Positions 6,185-13,564 are shown, counted from the first letter of the stretch. The stretch is 13,564 bases of DNA from Bacteroidota bacterium (GCA_021796055.1 JAJYOS010000065.1:1-13564), one strand, 5' to 3'. Notes: a model not told the origin generated them from the sequence alone. Numbers and translations are program-made.

Positions 6185-6864
6185 TCATAGTTCTTCTATG
6201 CGTGCAATTCGCGTTGGGCGATTGCCCGGTTCAATCATCGTTAATTCGTGTGACGCGTGTTCAACGATTTCTTCTGTCAATTGTATCATCTCCGGATTCA
6301 CCGTACCGTATACGAGAATGTCAGCATGACGTATCTCGTTAAGACTTCGTTGGTCACATCGCCGACGAGCACGAGTTGTACAGTCTCGCCACCGACGGGA
6401 AGCTTGGAGAGTAGATCCTCCATCGGGGCGTCTCTGTTGACTTTGACGGAGCCGGCCGGATATTCGGTCGTGTCGCAAACCTGGACAGGCTGCGGGGAAC
6501 GTCCTTCGACGATTACGCCCTGAATTGGAATCGGTGCGTCCGACATTATGAGGGGGCCGATATTCAGTATGTTTCCGGACGGACTGATGGTGATATTAAG
6601 AGTCCGCTTTCCTGCGGCGGTCGCCTTTAACCTGTAGGTACGTCGCGGGATACTTGAGAACGTGAATTTTCCGTCGGGCTCGGTTGATGTAACGAATACC
6701 TTCGAGCTGTCTTCAGGATCGAGAAGACGGACAAGCACGCCGGGGAGAGGAACTCTGTTCGGATCGAGGATTTTCCCTTTGACTTTGTACCCCCGGGCAA
6801 ATGCGGCGGAGCTGATGAGCGGAACAGATACGCAAAGAAAAGCTGTGGTGCGAAATGTATTCAG
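6185..6864 (-). pseudogene. Frame-disrupted receptor-like gene: signal peptide, carboxypeptidase-regulatory-like domain, plug-like segment
   Basis: Read on the minus strand, the frame open from 6909 encodes a signal peptide (NTFRTTAFLCVSVP then LISSAAFA). It is followed by a domain like the N-terminal carboxypeptidase-regulatory fold of Bacteroidota outer-membrane receptors: KVKGKILDPNRVPLPGV, then DGKFTFSSIPRRTYRLKA. A segment like the start of a TonB plug comes next (DTTEYPAGSVKVNRD, then EDLLSKLP). The frame stops at 6298-6300, but convincing protein sequence continues in another frame from about 6335 to TGA 6185-6187 (RHADILVYGTVNPEM, then IVEHASHELTMIEPGNRP). This is consistent with loss of one base near 6325-6345. 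No ATG, GTG or TTG precedes the signal peptide in frame; CTG at 6862-6864 is the best candidate, and an in-frame TAA lies at 6910-6912. GTG 6738 would drop the signal peptide. There is no beta-barrel. The joined product would be about 225 residues. A sequencing error could mimic the frameshift but would not restore a start codon. Confidence 0.65.
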
Positions 6865-6972
6865 GTTTGGGTCAATGTCTTTGACCGTCTGTCTGACTGC
6901 GATTGTGGTTTAAGGGACAGGGCGGCCTTTTTCTTCTTTCCGTCGTCTTGTTATCTTCATTAATAATTCTTG

Positions 6973-8214
6973 ATGGAACCCCGCTTAGATACTTCCGATC
7001 CCTACGCTTCTCTCCGCACAAGAGATTTCAGATGGTTTGTCAGCGCGCGCTTCGCTCTGACGATCGGCATCCAGATGCAATCCGTGATCGTCGGCTGGCA
7101 GATTTACCAGATTACTCACGACGCCCTTTCGCTCGGATTGATCGGTCTCTCGGAGGCGTTGCCGTTCTTCGGCATATCACTCTATGCAGGGCATGTAGCC
7201 GACAGGACGAGCAGGAAAAGCGTCATACTCTCTTCAAGCACGGTATACTTTCTGTGCGCCGCGGCCCTGCTCCTTATCTCCACGAAACTCGAATGGATAC
7301 TTCACACGCACGGCATCTTCCCGATTTACGCGATCATTTTCATCACCGGCCTTGCACGCGGTTTTCTAACGCCTTCGCAAAGCGCCTTCATGGCACAGCT
7401 CGTCCCGAGGGAGCTTTACGGCAATGCCTCCACATGGAGCAGCGTGTCCTGGCAGCTCGCGGACGTCACCGGCCCGGCTTTCGGCGGATTGATATATGGT
7501 TTCTCCGGAGTGGGTGCGGCTTATTCCGCCGTTGTTGTCATGACTCTCATCGGTCTGATTTCTTTCACGATGGTTGGAAGGAAACCGGTGCCGGAAAGGA
7601 AGGCTCGGGAATCGATCGCGCAAAGCCTTTCGGGAGGTTTGAGATTCGTCTTCCATGACCAGATCATACTCAGCGCAATATCGCTCGACATGTTCGCCGT
7701 TTTTTTCGGAGGAGCGGTAGCGGTGCTCCCGATTTTTGCCGACCAGGTCTTGCACACGGGTGCCAAGGGATTGGGATTTCTGCGCGCTGCCCCCGCTGTC
7801 GGGTCGGTGGTGATGTCCGTTATCCAGGCACACCATCCGTTTTTCAAGCGCGCAGGCCGGAATCTCCTTGTCTGCGTCTTCGGCTTTGGCCTGGCAATAG
7901 TTTCTTTTTCGCTGTCGAAGAATTTCTACCTGTCGCTGATCATTCTCATCTTCAGCGGTATGTTCGACAATGTGAGCGTCGTTATCCGGAACACCATCAT
8001 CCAGCTGCACACGCCCGACGAAATGCGTGGACGCGTAGCGGCGGTAAACGGCCTATTCGTCGGTTCATCGAACGAGCTCGGGGCGTTCGAATCCGGCGTT
8101 GCCGCAAAGCTGATGGGGCTTGTTCCTTCGGTGGTGTTCGGCGGGACGATGGCGCTCCTGGTCGTCGGGGCAGTGAGGAAATTCGCGCCGAAGCTGAGGA
8201 AGCTCGAACTGTGA
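6973..8214 (+). CDS. Major facilitator superfamily transporter (EntS / MFS_3-like exporter)
   Basis: A 413-residue inner-membrane secondary transporter with about 10-12 hydrophobic segments spread along its length. The N-terminus (DPYASLRTRDFRWF) and the early MQSVIVGWQIYQ helix are typical of the MFS_3/enterobactin-exporter-like group. The cytoplasmic loop between helices 2 and 3 carries the MFS motif as GHVADRTSRK, with D77, R78, R81 and K82. The late segment IRNTIIQLHTPDEMRGRV followed by AAVNGLFVGSSNELG is also characteristic. Start ATG 6973 is preferred over the adjacent TTG 6970, but no clear ribosome binding site is visible. It lies divergent from the disrupted receptor-like gene, sharing a gap of about 100 bases, and ends convergent with asd. 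Substrate cannot be predicted; drug or siderophore efflux is typical for the family. Confidence 0.88.
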   Translation: MEPRLDTSDPYASLRTRDFRWFVSARFALTIGIQMQSVIVGWQIYQITHDALSLGLIGLSEALPFFGISLYAGHVADRTSRKSVILSSSTVYFLCAAALLLISTKLEWILHTHGIFPIYAIIFITGLARGFLTPSQSAFMAQLVPRELYGNASTWSSVSWQLADVTGPAFGGLIYGFSGVGAAYSAVVVMTLIGLISFTMVGRKPVPERKARESIAQSLSGGLRFVFHDQIILSAISLDMFAVFFGGAVAVLPIFADQVLHTGAKGLGFLRAAPAVGSVVMSVIQAHHPFFKRAGRNLLVCVFGFGLAIVSFSLSKNFYLSLIILIFSGMFDNVSVVIRNTIIQLHTPDEMRGRVAAVNGLFVGSSNELGAFESGVAAKLMGLVPSVVFGGTMALLVVGAVRKFAPKLRKLEL

Positions 8215-8239
8215 GCGCGAATCTTGGAAGAGTCGAATG

Positions 8240-8440
8240 GGTTACGGGAATAGTGGAATAATGGAATGTCGAAATAGTGAAATAATGTCTCGCGCATTAA
8301 TATAAAAATATGATACCTCCCGACCCAAAATAACCGTATGTCGGGACGGCAATGAGGAAATATTGGATTGATGCCTGCCCGACGGAGACTGCCTCCGGCG
8401 GACGCAGACGGGGAATAATGGATTATTACATTGGTGGATT
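8240..8440. repeat. Mixed intergenic repeats between the MFS gene and asd
   Basis: The convergent gap holds GGGAATAGTGGAATAATGG at 8246-8264, GAAATAGTGAAATAATG at 8271-8287, TATTGGATTGATG at 8361-8373, a GC-rich CTGCC / CCTCCGGCGGACGCAG piece at 8375-8410, and GGAATAATGG / ATTGGTGGATTG at 8411-8441. The 13-mer TGGAATAATGGAA and the 10-mer TGGATTGATG are shared exactly with 5344-5356 and 5336-5345. A 7-bp inverted repeat, TCCCGAC (8318-8324) and GTCGGGA (8340-8346), also lies here. No gene is supported. Confidence 0.6.
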
Positions 8441-8462
8441 GTCGGTCTCCCCGACCGAACAA
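8439..8462 (-). terminator. Hairpin directly after the asd stop codon (possible terminator)
   Basis: TCGGTC (8442-8447) pairs with GACCGA (8453-8458) around a 5-base loop, and TTG (8439-8441) pairs with CAA (8460-8462) past a one-base bulge. On the minus strand the hairpin begins right after the asd TGA. There is no following T-run, so it may only stabilise the 3' end of the transcript. The second inverted repeat at 8318-8346, followed on the minus strand by a T-rich stretch, is an alternative end point. Confidence 0.35.
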
Positions 8463-9476
8463 TCAGTGTCCTCGCCCCTGGTCTCTTCCTTTTATTAATT
8501 CTTCTGCGATTTGCACTGCGTTCGTCGCGGCGCCCTTCCTGATGTTGTCGGAAACGATCCACATGTTGAGCGAGTTGGGAGCGCTGCTGTCGATCCTCAT
8601 GCGTCCGACAAAAACTTCGTCCTTGTCGTAGGCATTGATAGGCATCGGATAGAGATTCTTCGACGGGTCGTCTTCGACGACAATACCCGGTGACTCCTTC
8701 AGGAGCTGGACAACATCCTTCAATACGTATGGTTTCTCGAACTGTATATTCACGCTCTCGCTGTGTCCGCCGAACACCGGCACGCGCACACACGTCGGGC
8801 TGACCTTTATCGAGTTGTCTCCCATGATCTTCGTCGTCTCGAAGATCATCTTGAATTCTTCTTTCGTGTAACCATCCTCGAGGAACACATCGATGTGGGG
8901 GAGGCAGTTGAACGCGATCCTGTGTGGAAACTTGTGCGTCTCACCATGCTTCTTGCCGAGTTCCTCGTCGAGCTGGTCCACGCCTTTCTGACCTGCCCCT
9001 GTCACGGACTGATACGTCGATACCACGACCCGCCTGATCTTGTATTTGTCATGGAGCGGCTTCAGCACCACCACCATCTGAATTGTCGAGCAGTTCGGGT
9101 TCGCGATAATTCCATGATGCTTGAATATATCGTCCCGGTTCACTTCCGGAACGACGAGCGGGATCTCCGGATCCATCCGCCATGCGCTGCTGTTGTCGAT
9201 CACCACCGTTCCGGCCTTTGCCGCGATCGGGGCGAACTCCCTGCTGACAGTCGCTCCCGCAGAAAAAAGTGCGATCTCTATTCCCTTGAAACTGTGCTGC
9301 GTTAATTCTTTTACTTTTATCTTCTTTCCTTTGAAGGAAATCTCTTTGCCTGCCGATCGCTTCGAAGCTAACGGGGTAAGTGTCCTCACGGGGAATTTGT
9401 GTTCTTCAAGAACCTGCGTCATCTTTCGTCCTACTAGTCCTGTCGCACCGACTACCGCTACATCATACGATTTCAT
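8463..9476 (-). CDS. asd: Aspartate-semialdehyde dehydrogenase
   Basis: Catalyses NADPH-dependent reduction of aspartyl phosphate to aspartate semialdehyde, the second step of the aspartate pathway to lysine, threonine, methionine and cell-wall diaminopimelate. The 337-residue product has the Rossmann motif VVGATGLVGRKM at its N-terminus, the SAGATVSREFAP loop, the catalytic cysteine C129 in NPNCSTIQ and the active-site histidine H238 in GGHSESV. Length is normal for the family. Start ATG 9474-9476 puts the Rossmann strand at residue 4 and has AAGGA at 9488-9492 upstream. The frame stays open further upstream, but those 34 residues are basic and unlike the family. It is the last gene of the minus-strand lysine cluster, 113 bases after lysA. 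Confidence 0.95.
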   Translation of the reverse strand: MKSYDVAVVGATGLVGRKMTQVLEEHKFPVRTLTPLASKRSAGKEISFKGKKIKVKELTQHSFKGIEIALFSAGATVSREFAPIAAKAGTVVIDNSSAWRMDPEIPLVVPEVNRDDIFKHHGIIANPNCSTIQMVVVLKPLHDKYKIRRVVVSTYQSVTGAGQKGVDQLDEELGKKHGETHKFPHRIAFNCLPHIDVFLEDGYTKEEFKMIFETTKIMGDNSIKVSPTCVRVPVFGGHSESVNIQFEKPYVLKDVVQLLKESPGIVVEDDPSKNLYPMPINAYDKDEVFVGRMRIDSSAPNSLNMWIVSDNIRKGAATNAVQIAEELIKGRDQGRGH

Positions 9477-9589
9477 CTTTCCGATTTTCCTTTTGTAATG
9501 TCTCTCAAGGTAGTGTTCACCCGACCGGGTCGGTCCGGAATCATGTCTTCGAACTCTTCCGGATAGTTCAAATAACAAAAAGTCCCGGT

Positions 9590-10861
9590 TTAAATCAAAT
9601 CCTCGAGGGTTTCGCGATCCCGCACGACTCGCGCATAATCTTTTTCCACTAAAATTTCGGCGGGCTTAGGGCGGGAATTGTAATTCGAAGCGATGGAATA
9701 GCCGTAAGCGCCGACCGTCAGGATGGCAACCAGGTTGCCTCTCTTCAGAGAAGGGAGGTCCCTTTGCACGGCGAAAGCATCCGTAGTCTCACAGACCGGT
9801 CCGACGACGTCGACCGGCGAGAACCCCGAAGTTTTCAACTCAGCCGGGACAATCTGGTGATAAGCGGAATAGAGTGCGTGTCTCATCATGTCGTTCATGC
9901 CGGCATCGACTACGACGAATGTTCTCTCCGCCGATTCTTTCCTGTACAACACGCGGGTCAGCAGTACGCCGGACTCGGCAACGACGTACCTGCCGGGTTC
10001 GATCAGAATTTCGCATCCCGGTAAGGAGAGCTTATCCTTTATGGCCTTTGCCAGCGAGTCGAGATCGATGCACTGCTCTTCCTTCGTCTCCACCGGCAGC
10101 AATTTGTGCCTGATGGCATTTCTGTATCGGACTCCGATTCCGCCGCCGACGTCTATCTGCCTGATTCGTATTCCTTCCCTCTTCAGACCTAGAACGAATT
10201 TTCTGATGGATTCGGCAGCCTCCACGAAGGGGGCGTGCTCGGTCAGCTGTGAGCCGATGTGCGAATGTATCCCGATAAGTTCGACATTTGTCATCTTCAC
10301 GGCACGTTTCGCGGTTTCCGCCGCACGGTCTATGTTGATGCCGAACTTGTTTTCTTTCAGGCCGGTCGAGATATGAGGGTGCGTGCGCGCGTCCACGTCC
10401 GGGTTTATTCTGAGCGAAACGCGGGCGGTCCGGCCGAGCGCCGCGGCGCGCTGTGAAACGATGGTCAGCTCTTCGTCGGACTCGACGATTATGGTTCCGA
10501 TATCGCGGCCGACGGCAAAATCTATGTCATGGTCCGTCTTGCCGACTCCGGCGAGGGAGATCGAGGCAGGGCGGAACCCGCTTCGGAGCGCAAGGAAAAT
10601 TTCGCCCGCGGAAACCGTGTCGGCACCTGCTCCAAGCGCACTTATATATCTGAGTACTTCCGGGTTTGAGTTTGCCTTCAATGCGTACAGTATTTTTGCA
10701 TGGGGGATTATGCCGAATGCTCTTTCCAGATTTCTGAAGTTATTCGCTATTTGATTTGCGCTGTAGACGTATAGAGGTGTCCCATACTTATCCGCAAGGT
10801 CCGCGGCCGGGATATCCTCAATAAAGAGCCTGTTGTCCTGAAAACTGATTTTGTCTGTCAT
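9590..10861 (-). CDS. lysA: Diaminopimelate decarboxylase
   Basis: PLP-dependent fold-III decarboxylase converting meso-diaminopimelate to L-lysine, the last step of the pathway, in the cytoplasm. The 423-residue length is typical. PLP-binding lysine K62 sits in YALKAN. The barrel motifs GAGADTVSAGE, RINPDVDARTHPHI, HSHIGSQ and DVGGGIG follow in order. The C-terminal domain carries EPGR and the GPVCETTD motif with C357, the substrate-binding Cys-Glu pair contributed across the dimer; the usual CESxD appears here as CETTD. Start ATG 10859-10861 has only a weak AAGAG upstream. It lies 35 bases after lysC and is probably translated from the same transcript. All key residues are present. Confidence 0.95.
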   Translation of the reverse strand: MTDKISFQDNRLFIEDIPAADLADKYGTPLYVYSANQIANNFRNLERAFGIIPHAKILYALKANSNPEVLRYISALGAGADTVSAGEIFLALRSGFRPASISLAGVGKTDHDIDFAVGRDIGTIIVESDEELTIVSQRAAALGRTARVSLRINPDVDARTHPHISTGLKENKFGINIDRAAETAKRAVKMTNVELIGIHSHIGSQLTEHAPFVEAAESIRKFVLGLKREGIRIRQIDVGGGIGVRYRNAIRHKLLPVETKEEQCIDLDSLAKAIKDKLSLPGCEILIEPGRYVVAESGVLLTRVLYRKESAERTFVVVDAGMNDMMRHALYSAYHQIVPAELKTSGFSPVDVVGPVCETTDAFAVQRDLPSLKRGNLVAILTVGAYGYSIASNYNSRPKPAEILVEKDYARVVRDRETLEDLI

Positions 10862-10896
10862 CTCTTATGCTTTTTAAACCGCAATGTTTGGCCCGA

Positions 10897-12288
10897 TCAG
10901 TCGAAAATGTCGCCGGACAATCCGGGCGAAGAGGGATTCGCGAAAAGTTCTGTGTGCAGCTGCTTTACCGCTTGCTCGATGTCGTTCTCATCAACGACAA
11001 AGCCGATGTTGATCTCGGACGCCCCCTGCGAGATCATATTGATACGGATGTCCTTGAGCGCGGAAAAAATTCTCCCGACAATGCCTGGACTGTGCCTGAT
11101 GTTTTCGCCCACGACGCAAACAATGGCTTTTCCGCCGGACGATGAAATTTCGGCGAACTCCGAGATCTCTCCCTTGAGCCCGTCGAGGTCTGAGATGTGT
11201 TCGGTCGCCACCGTGACGCTTACATCGCTCGTTGCGACGGCATGGGCGATTACATGGTATTTGTTGAACACGGCGAAAACCGCTTCCAGGAAATCCGGTG
11301 CCAGAAACATGCGGCTCGATTCGAGCTTGAGGAGGGTCAGGTGCTCCTTGTATGCGATCGATTTTGCGACCGATTCGTCGTTCCCATCTCCTTTTGTAAT
11401 AAGAGTGCCGCGGTACGACGGGTTCCGTGAATTCCTCACGTACACCGGTATGCTTTTGTCGATCGCAGGCAGAATCGACTTGGGGTGAAGGACCCTCGCG
11501 CCGAAATAGGCGAGCTCGGAGGCCTCGTTGAATGTCATCCTCTTGATTCGTCTCGCGGCCGGGATTATCGACGGGTCGGCTGTCAATACCCCGTCTACGT
11601 CCGTCCAGATCTGGATCTCGGCGGCGTCGAGCAGCGAACCGACGATTGACGCGGAGTAGTCGGAACCGCCTCTCCCGATCGTCGTCGCGATCCCTTTGCC
11701 GTTGGACCCCACAAAACCCTGCGTGACGACCACGTAGCCGTTCAACACCAGCGGCACCAGAAGCTTCTTCGACATCTCTTCCACGACGGGGAGAATCGGC
11801 GCAGCTTTCGTGAAATTGTCGTCTGTGATCATGAATTCCCGCGCGTCGACCAGCATCGATCTCATCGACATCTCCTCCATCGCCTGGGCGATGATCATCG
11901 ATGATAGCCGCTCGCCGTAGGAGGCAATAGTGTCGACCGACCTGTGTGTCAGCTCCCCGAGGACTGATATGGCCTGTGAGAGGTTCTTCAGCTCGTGAGC
12001 GTAAACAGAGATCTTTCCCTTCAGATAGTTCTTGGGCAGGTCCGACCGGATCAGATCGTCGACCAGCTTCTCGTGCCTCGTTCGAATAGCTGTGATGAGA
12101 TCGTTCGCCTCGTCCTTCTTTCCGTCGGCGGAGAGGGTGGCTATCCCGAGAAGTTGATTGGTAACGCCGGCACATGCGGACACGAAGACAATCGGCTGTC
12201 TCGGCGTCTCCGATTTGACGATTTCAATTACTCTGCGGATCGAGTCGGAATCCTCTACCGAGGTTCCGCCGAACTTCATTACGATCAT
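10897..12288 (-). CDS. lysC: Aspartate kinase (monofunctional, two ACT domains)
   Basis: Phosphorylates L-aspartate with ATP, the committed step of the aspartate pathway. The 463-residue product begins MIVMKFGGTSV, with the kinase lysine K5. GERLSS (125-130), TQGFVGSNG (189-197) and GRGGSDYSA (205-213) are the substrate and nucleotide loops. Two ACT domains occupy about 315-382 and 388-450. The segment ATSDVSVTV (352-360) resembles the lysine-binding segment of E. coli LysC (TTSEVSVAL), and the insert of about 60 residues after position 50 is of the long LysC/ThrA type and not the short Bacillus LysC type. Feedback inhibition by lysine is therefore likely, by inference. Start ATG 12286-12288 is chosen for family fit; an internal ATG at codon 4 is possible. 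No homoserine dehydrogenase domain is fused. It lies 91 bases after the M50 gene. Confidence 0.95.
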   Translation of the reverse strand: MIVMKFGGTSVEDSDSIRRVIEIVKSETPRQPIVFVSACAGVTNQLLGIATLSADGKKDEANDLITAIRTRHEKLVDDLIRSDLPKNYLKGKISVYAHELKNLSQAISVLGELTHRSVDTIASYGERLSSMIIAQAMEEMSMRSMLVDAREFMITDDNFTKAAPILPVVEEMSKKLLVPLVLNGYVVVTQGFVGSNGKGIATTIGRGGSDYSASIVGSLLDAAEIQIWTDVDGVLTADPSIIPAARRIKRMTFNEASELAYFGARVLHPKSILPAIDKSIPVYVRNSRNPSYRGTLITKGDGNDESVAKSIAYKEHLTLLKLESSRMFLAPDFLEAVFAVFNKYHVIAHAVATSDVSVTVATEHISDLDGLKGEISEFAEISSSGGKAIVCVVGENIRHSPGIVGRIFSALKDIRINMISQGASEINIGFVVDENDIEQAVKQLHTELFANPSSPGLSGDIFD

Positions 12289-12379
12289 TCTGGATTCTTG
12301 CTTCCGGTTGCTGTAGCCGACCGGTTACCGTGAAAGCAGGGCACTGCGGGGTTTCCGCGCCGTGGTCTCATTTTAGTGT
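12289..12379 (-). other. Gap between the M50 gene and lysC
   Basis: These 91 bases hold no gene. On the minus strand there is a short GCGG-AAAC-CCCGC stem and a repeated AACCGG, but no T-run and no recognisable lysine riboswitch, which would need more length. No promoter match is convincing. The gap is compatible with lysC being read through from upstream. Confidence 0.4.
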
Positions 12380-13042
12380 TCATGCGAAAGATATGACAAA
12401 TCTGTAAAGCGGGGCATAAAAGAAGCTGATCGCTGCGTTGAAGATCGCGAGGAACGAGGGTACCTGCATAAGCATGATTATCAGGAAAATCCCGACAAAT
12501 CCTATCCTGCTGTATGCGGCAGCGGCCGAATCCGGAAGGAAGGAGGCGAGAACGTGCGAACCGTCGAGCGGCGGGATAGGAACCAGGTTGAACACGCCCA
12601 GTACAACGTTCAGATAAATCCCGCCAAAAAACATCTTCAACAGGAAGACATAAAAGGTCGAGGCCGAAGCCGTGGGTCCGATGAGCGGCTGTAACTGGAG
12701 AAGACCGATGGTAATAATGGCATAGGCCAAAGCCATGAGTAGATTGGAGAGCGGTCCGGCTGCTGAAACAATCATTTCATCTCTCCTGTAGTCGGAAAAA
12801 TTCATAGGATTTACCGGGACCGGTTTCGCCCAGGCAATGAACACCTGTCCGACGCTGAGAAGCGAGATGAGCGGGATGATTATCGATCCCCAAAGGTCGA
12901 TGTGCGGAATCGGGTTGAGCGTCAACCTTCCGGAATCGCGCGCGGTGGGGTCGCCGAGCTTCAGCGCTGCATAGCCGTGCGAGATCTCATGTACGATCAC
13001 CGAGAACAGTAAAATAGGGAGTATGTAAAGCTCACGTAGCAT
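12380..13042 (-). CDS. M50-family site-2-protease-like membrane metalloprotease
   Basis: A 220-residue integral membrane protein with about five hydrophobic segments. The zinc motif is H18-E19-I-S-H22 in the first segment and the third metal ligand is D160 in LVPIPPLDGSHVL. SGRLTLNPIPHIDLWGS and WAKPVPVNP between them are typical of the short Rv-type/M50B group that lacks PDZ and CBS domains. Such proteases cut substrates within the membrane, often to release regulators, but the substrate is unknown here. Start ATG 13040-13042 overlaps the last 11 bases of xerD, with AGAGGA inside xerD at 13047-13052, so the two are probably translationally coupled. All active-site residues are present. Confidence 0.9.
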   Translation of the reverse strand: MLRELYILPILLFSVIVHEISHGYAALKLGDPTARDSGRLTLNPIPHIDLWGSIIIPLISLLSVGQVFIAWAKPVPVNPMNFSDYRRDEMIVSAAGPLSNLLMALAYAIITIGLLQLQPLIGPTASASTFYVFLLKMFFGGIYLNVVLGVFNLVPIPPLDGSHVLASFLPDSAAAAYSRIGFVGIFLIIMLMQVPSFLAIFNAAISFFYAPLYRFVISFA

Positions 13043-13564
13043 ATTTTCCTCTTGGATGGAACTTCTCTAAAACGTCTCTAAGGTAACTCCTGTCGAGATG
13101 AAGGTATATCTGGGTCGTGCCGATGTCGCTGTGACCGAGCATTTCCTGGACGGCACGTATGTCGGCGCCGCCTTCGAGCAGATGGGTTGCAAAGGTGTGC
13201 CTCAGCGTATGGGGATGTATCTCTTTCTTTATGTTTGCTTCCCTGGAATATTTCCGGAGCATTCTCCAGATGGAAACCCTGGAAATTCTTCCGCCCCGGG
13301 AATTCATGAAAATCAGATCGCCGGTCGCCGATTGCACCGGAGCGCGATGCCTGTCCGATGTCGATGCCTGCAGGGCTCTGTCGTACCGCTCGATCCAATC
13401 GACTGCGATGTTGCCTATCGGGATGATTCTCTCCTTCGATCCCTTGCCGAATACCCTGATGACATTCTCGCTTTTAATTAAATCTCTTTTCTTGAGATTA
13501 ACAAGCTCGCTCACTCTTACACCGGTTGCGTACAAAGTCTCGATGATGGCACGACTCGCGCATA
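13032..13564 (-). CDS. xerD: Tyrosine recombinase XerD/XerC (5' end outside the window)
   Basis: The frame is open to the window edge, so the N-terminal SAM-like domain is missing and only about 177 catalytic-domain residues are seen. Every catalytic residue of the family is present: Arg in ATGVRVSEL, Lys in GKGSKER, the His-x-x-Arg box in HPHTLRHTFATHLL, His in LGHSDIGTTQ and the nucleophilic Tyr in IYLHL. Such enzymes resolve chromosome dimers at dif with FtsK, usually as a XerC-XerD pair. The sequence is close to housekeeping Xer proteins and not to integron or phage integrases, which the neighbouring biosynthetic genes support. XerC and XerD cannot be told apart firmly from this part. The stop lies inside the start region of the M50 gene. 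Confidence 0.88.
   Translation of the reverse strand, partial: CASRAIIETLYATGVRVSELVNLKKRDLIKSENVIRVFGKGSKERIIPIGNIAVDWIERYDRALQASTSDRHRAPVQSATGDLIFMNSRGGRISRVSIWRMLRKYSREANIKKEIHPHTLRHTFATHLLEGGADIRAVQEMLGHSDIGTTQIYLHLDRSYLRDVLEKFHPRGKYAT
13047..13052 (-). promoter_or_regulatory. Ribosome binding site of the M50 gene inside xerD
   Basis: AGAGGA on the minus strand lies 4 bases before ATG 13042 and is inside the xerD coding sequence. It supports this start and translational coupling of the overlapping pair. Confidence 0.6.

Noticed and set aside
6903..7658. 251-codon plus-strand open frame
   Set aside because: It overlaps the MFS gene in another frame and has an Arg/His-rich composition without membrane segments.
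7366..8010. 214-codon minus-strand open frame
   Set aside because: It is antisense to the MFS gene, highly charged and without motifs.
8763..9305. 180-codon plus-strand open frame
   Set aside because: It is antisense to asd, whose Cys and His active-site residues are intact in the other strand.
10991..12175. 394-codon minus-strand open frame
   Set aside because: It lies inside lysC in another frame, is extremely rich in Arg and has no family motif; lysC carries all its catalytic motifs.
12289..12379. Possible lysine riboswitch ahead of lysC
   Set aside because: The gap is only 91 bases and shows no L-box-like conserved core or terminator.
13032..13564. Tyrosine recombinase as a sign of an integrated mobile element
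   Set aside because: It resembles housekeeping Xer proteins, overlaps a membrane protease gene and sits by core biosynthetic genes. No attachment-site repeats or phage genes are visible.

Overview
The window comes from a Gram-negative bacterium, most likely in the Bacteroidota / Ignavibacteriota part of the FCB group. This is an inference from gene content: signal peptides on sugar-active enzymes, a carboxypeptidase-regulatory plus TonB-receptor-plug-like fragment, a Do-family HtrA protease, and a lysC-lysA-asd cluster. Base composition looks moderately GC-rich in the genes and AT- or purine-skewed in the gaps. There is no RNA gene, CRISPR array, insertion sequence or phage gene that I can support.

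Left part (1-8214), plus strand apart from one broken gene. The tail of an unidentified ORF is followed by an HtrA/DegP-type periplasmic protease with its own terminator, then a small protein of unknown function. Next are a secreted cupin and a secreted family-10 pectate lyase in tight tandem, then a secreted alpha/beta-hydrolase esterase. These last three look like an outward-facing pectin-processing set: backbone cleavage, deacylation, and a cupin that may act on unsaturated uronates. A membrane-anchored glutaredoxin-like protein follows, then a frame-disrupted minus-strand gene with signal peptide, carboxypeptidase-regulatory-like domain and plug-like segment, and then an MFS exporter.

Right part (8463-13564), entirely minus strand. 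Read in the direction of transcription the order is xerD (cut by the window end), an M50 site-2-protease-like gene overlapping it by 11 bases, lysC, lysA and asd. The last three supply the first two enzymes of the aspartate pathway and the last step of lysine synthesis. Short gaps suggest one transcription unit, which converges on the MFS gene at about 8215-8462.

The gaps are the least ordinary part. Nearly every plus-strand gap holds a different degenerate short-repeat family: an AAATCCTAAAC-type block before htrA, ACACGGA / TCATTCTGAG-type remnants after it, an exact-period-8 purine tandem array after the pectate lyase, a GGATTGATGGAATAATGG-type block plus a period-7 GAACCA array after the esterase, ACACGAATT motifs near the broken gene, and more ATTGGA / GGAATAATGG-type sequence after the MFS gene. 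I found no clearly new multi-gene system. The best leads are the broken receptor-like gene, the secreted cupin-pectate lyase pair and the repeat families.
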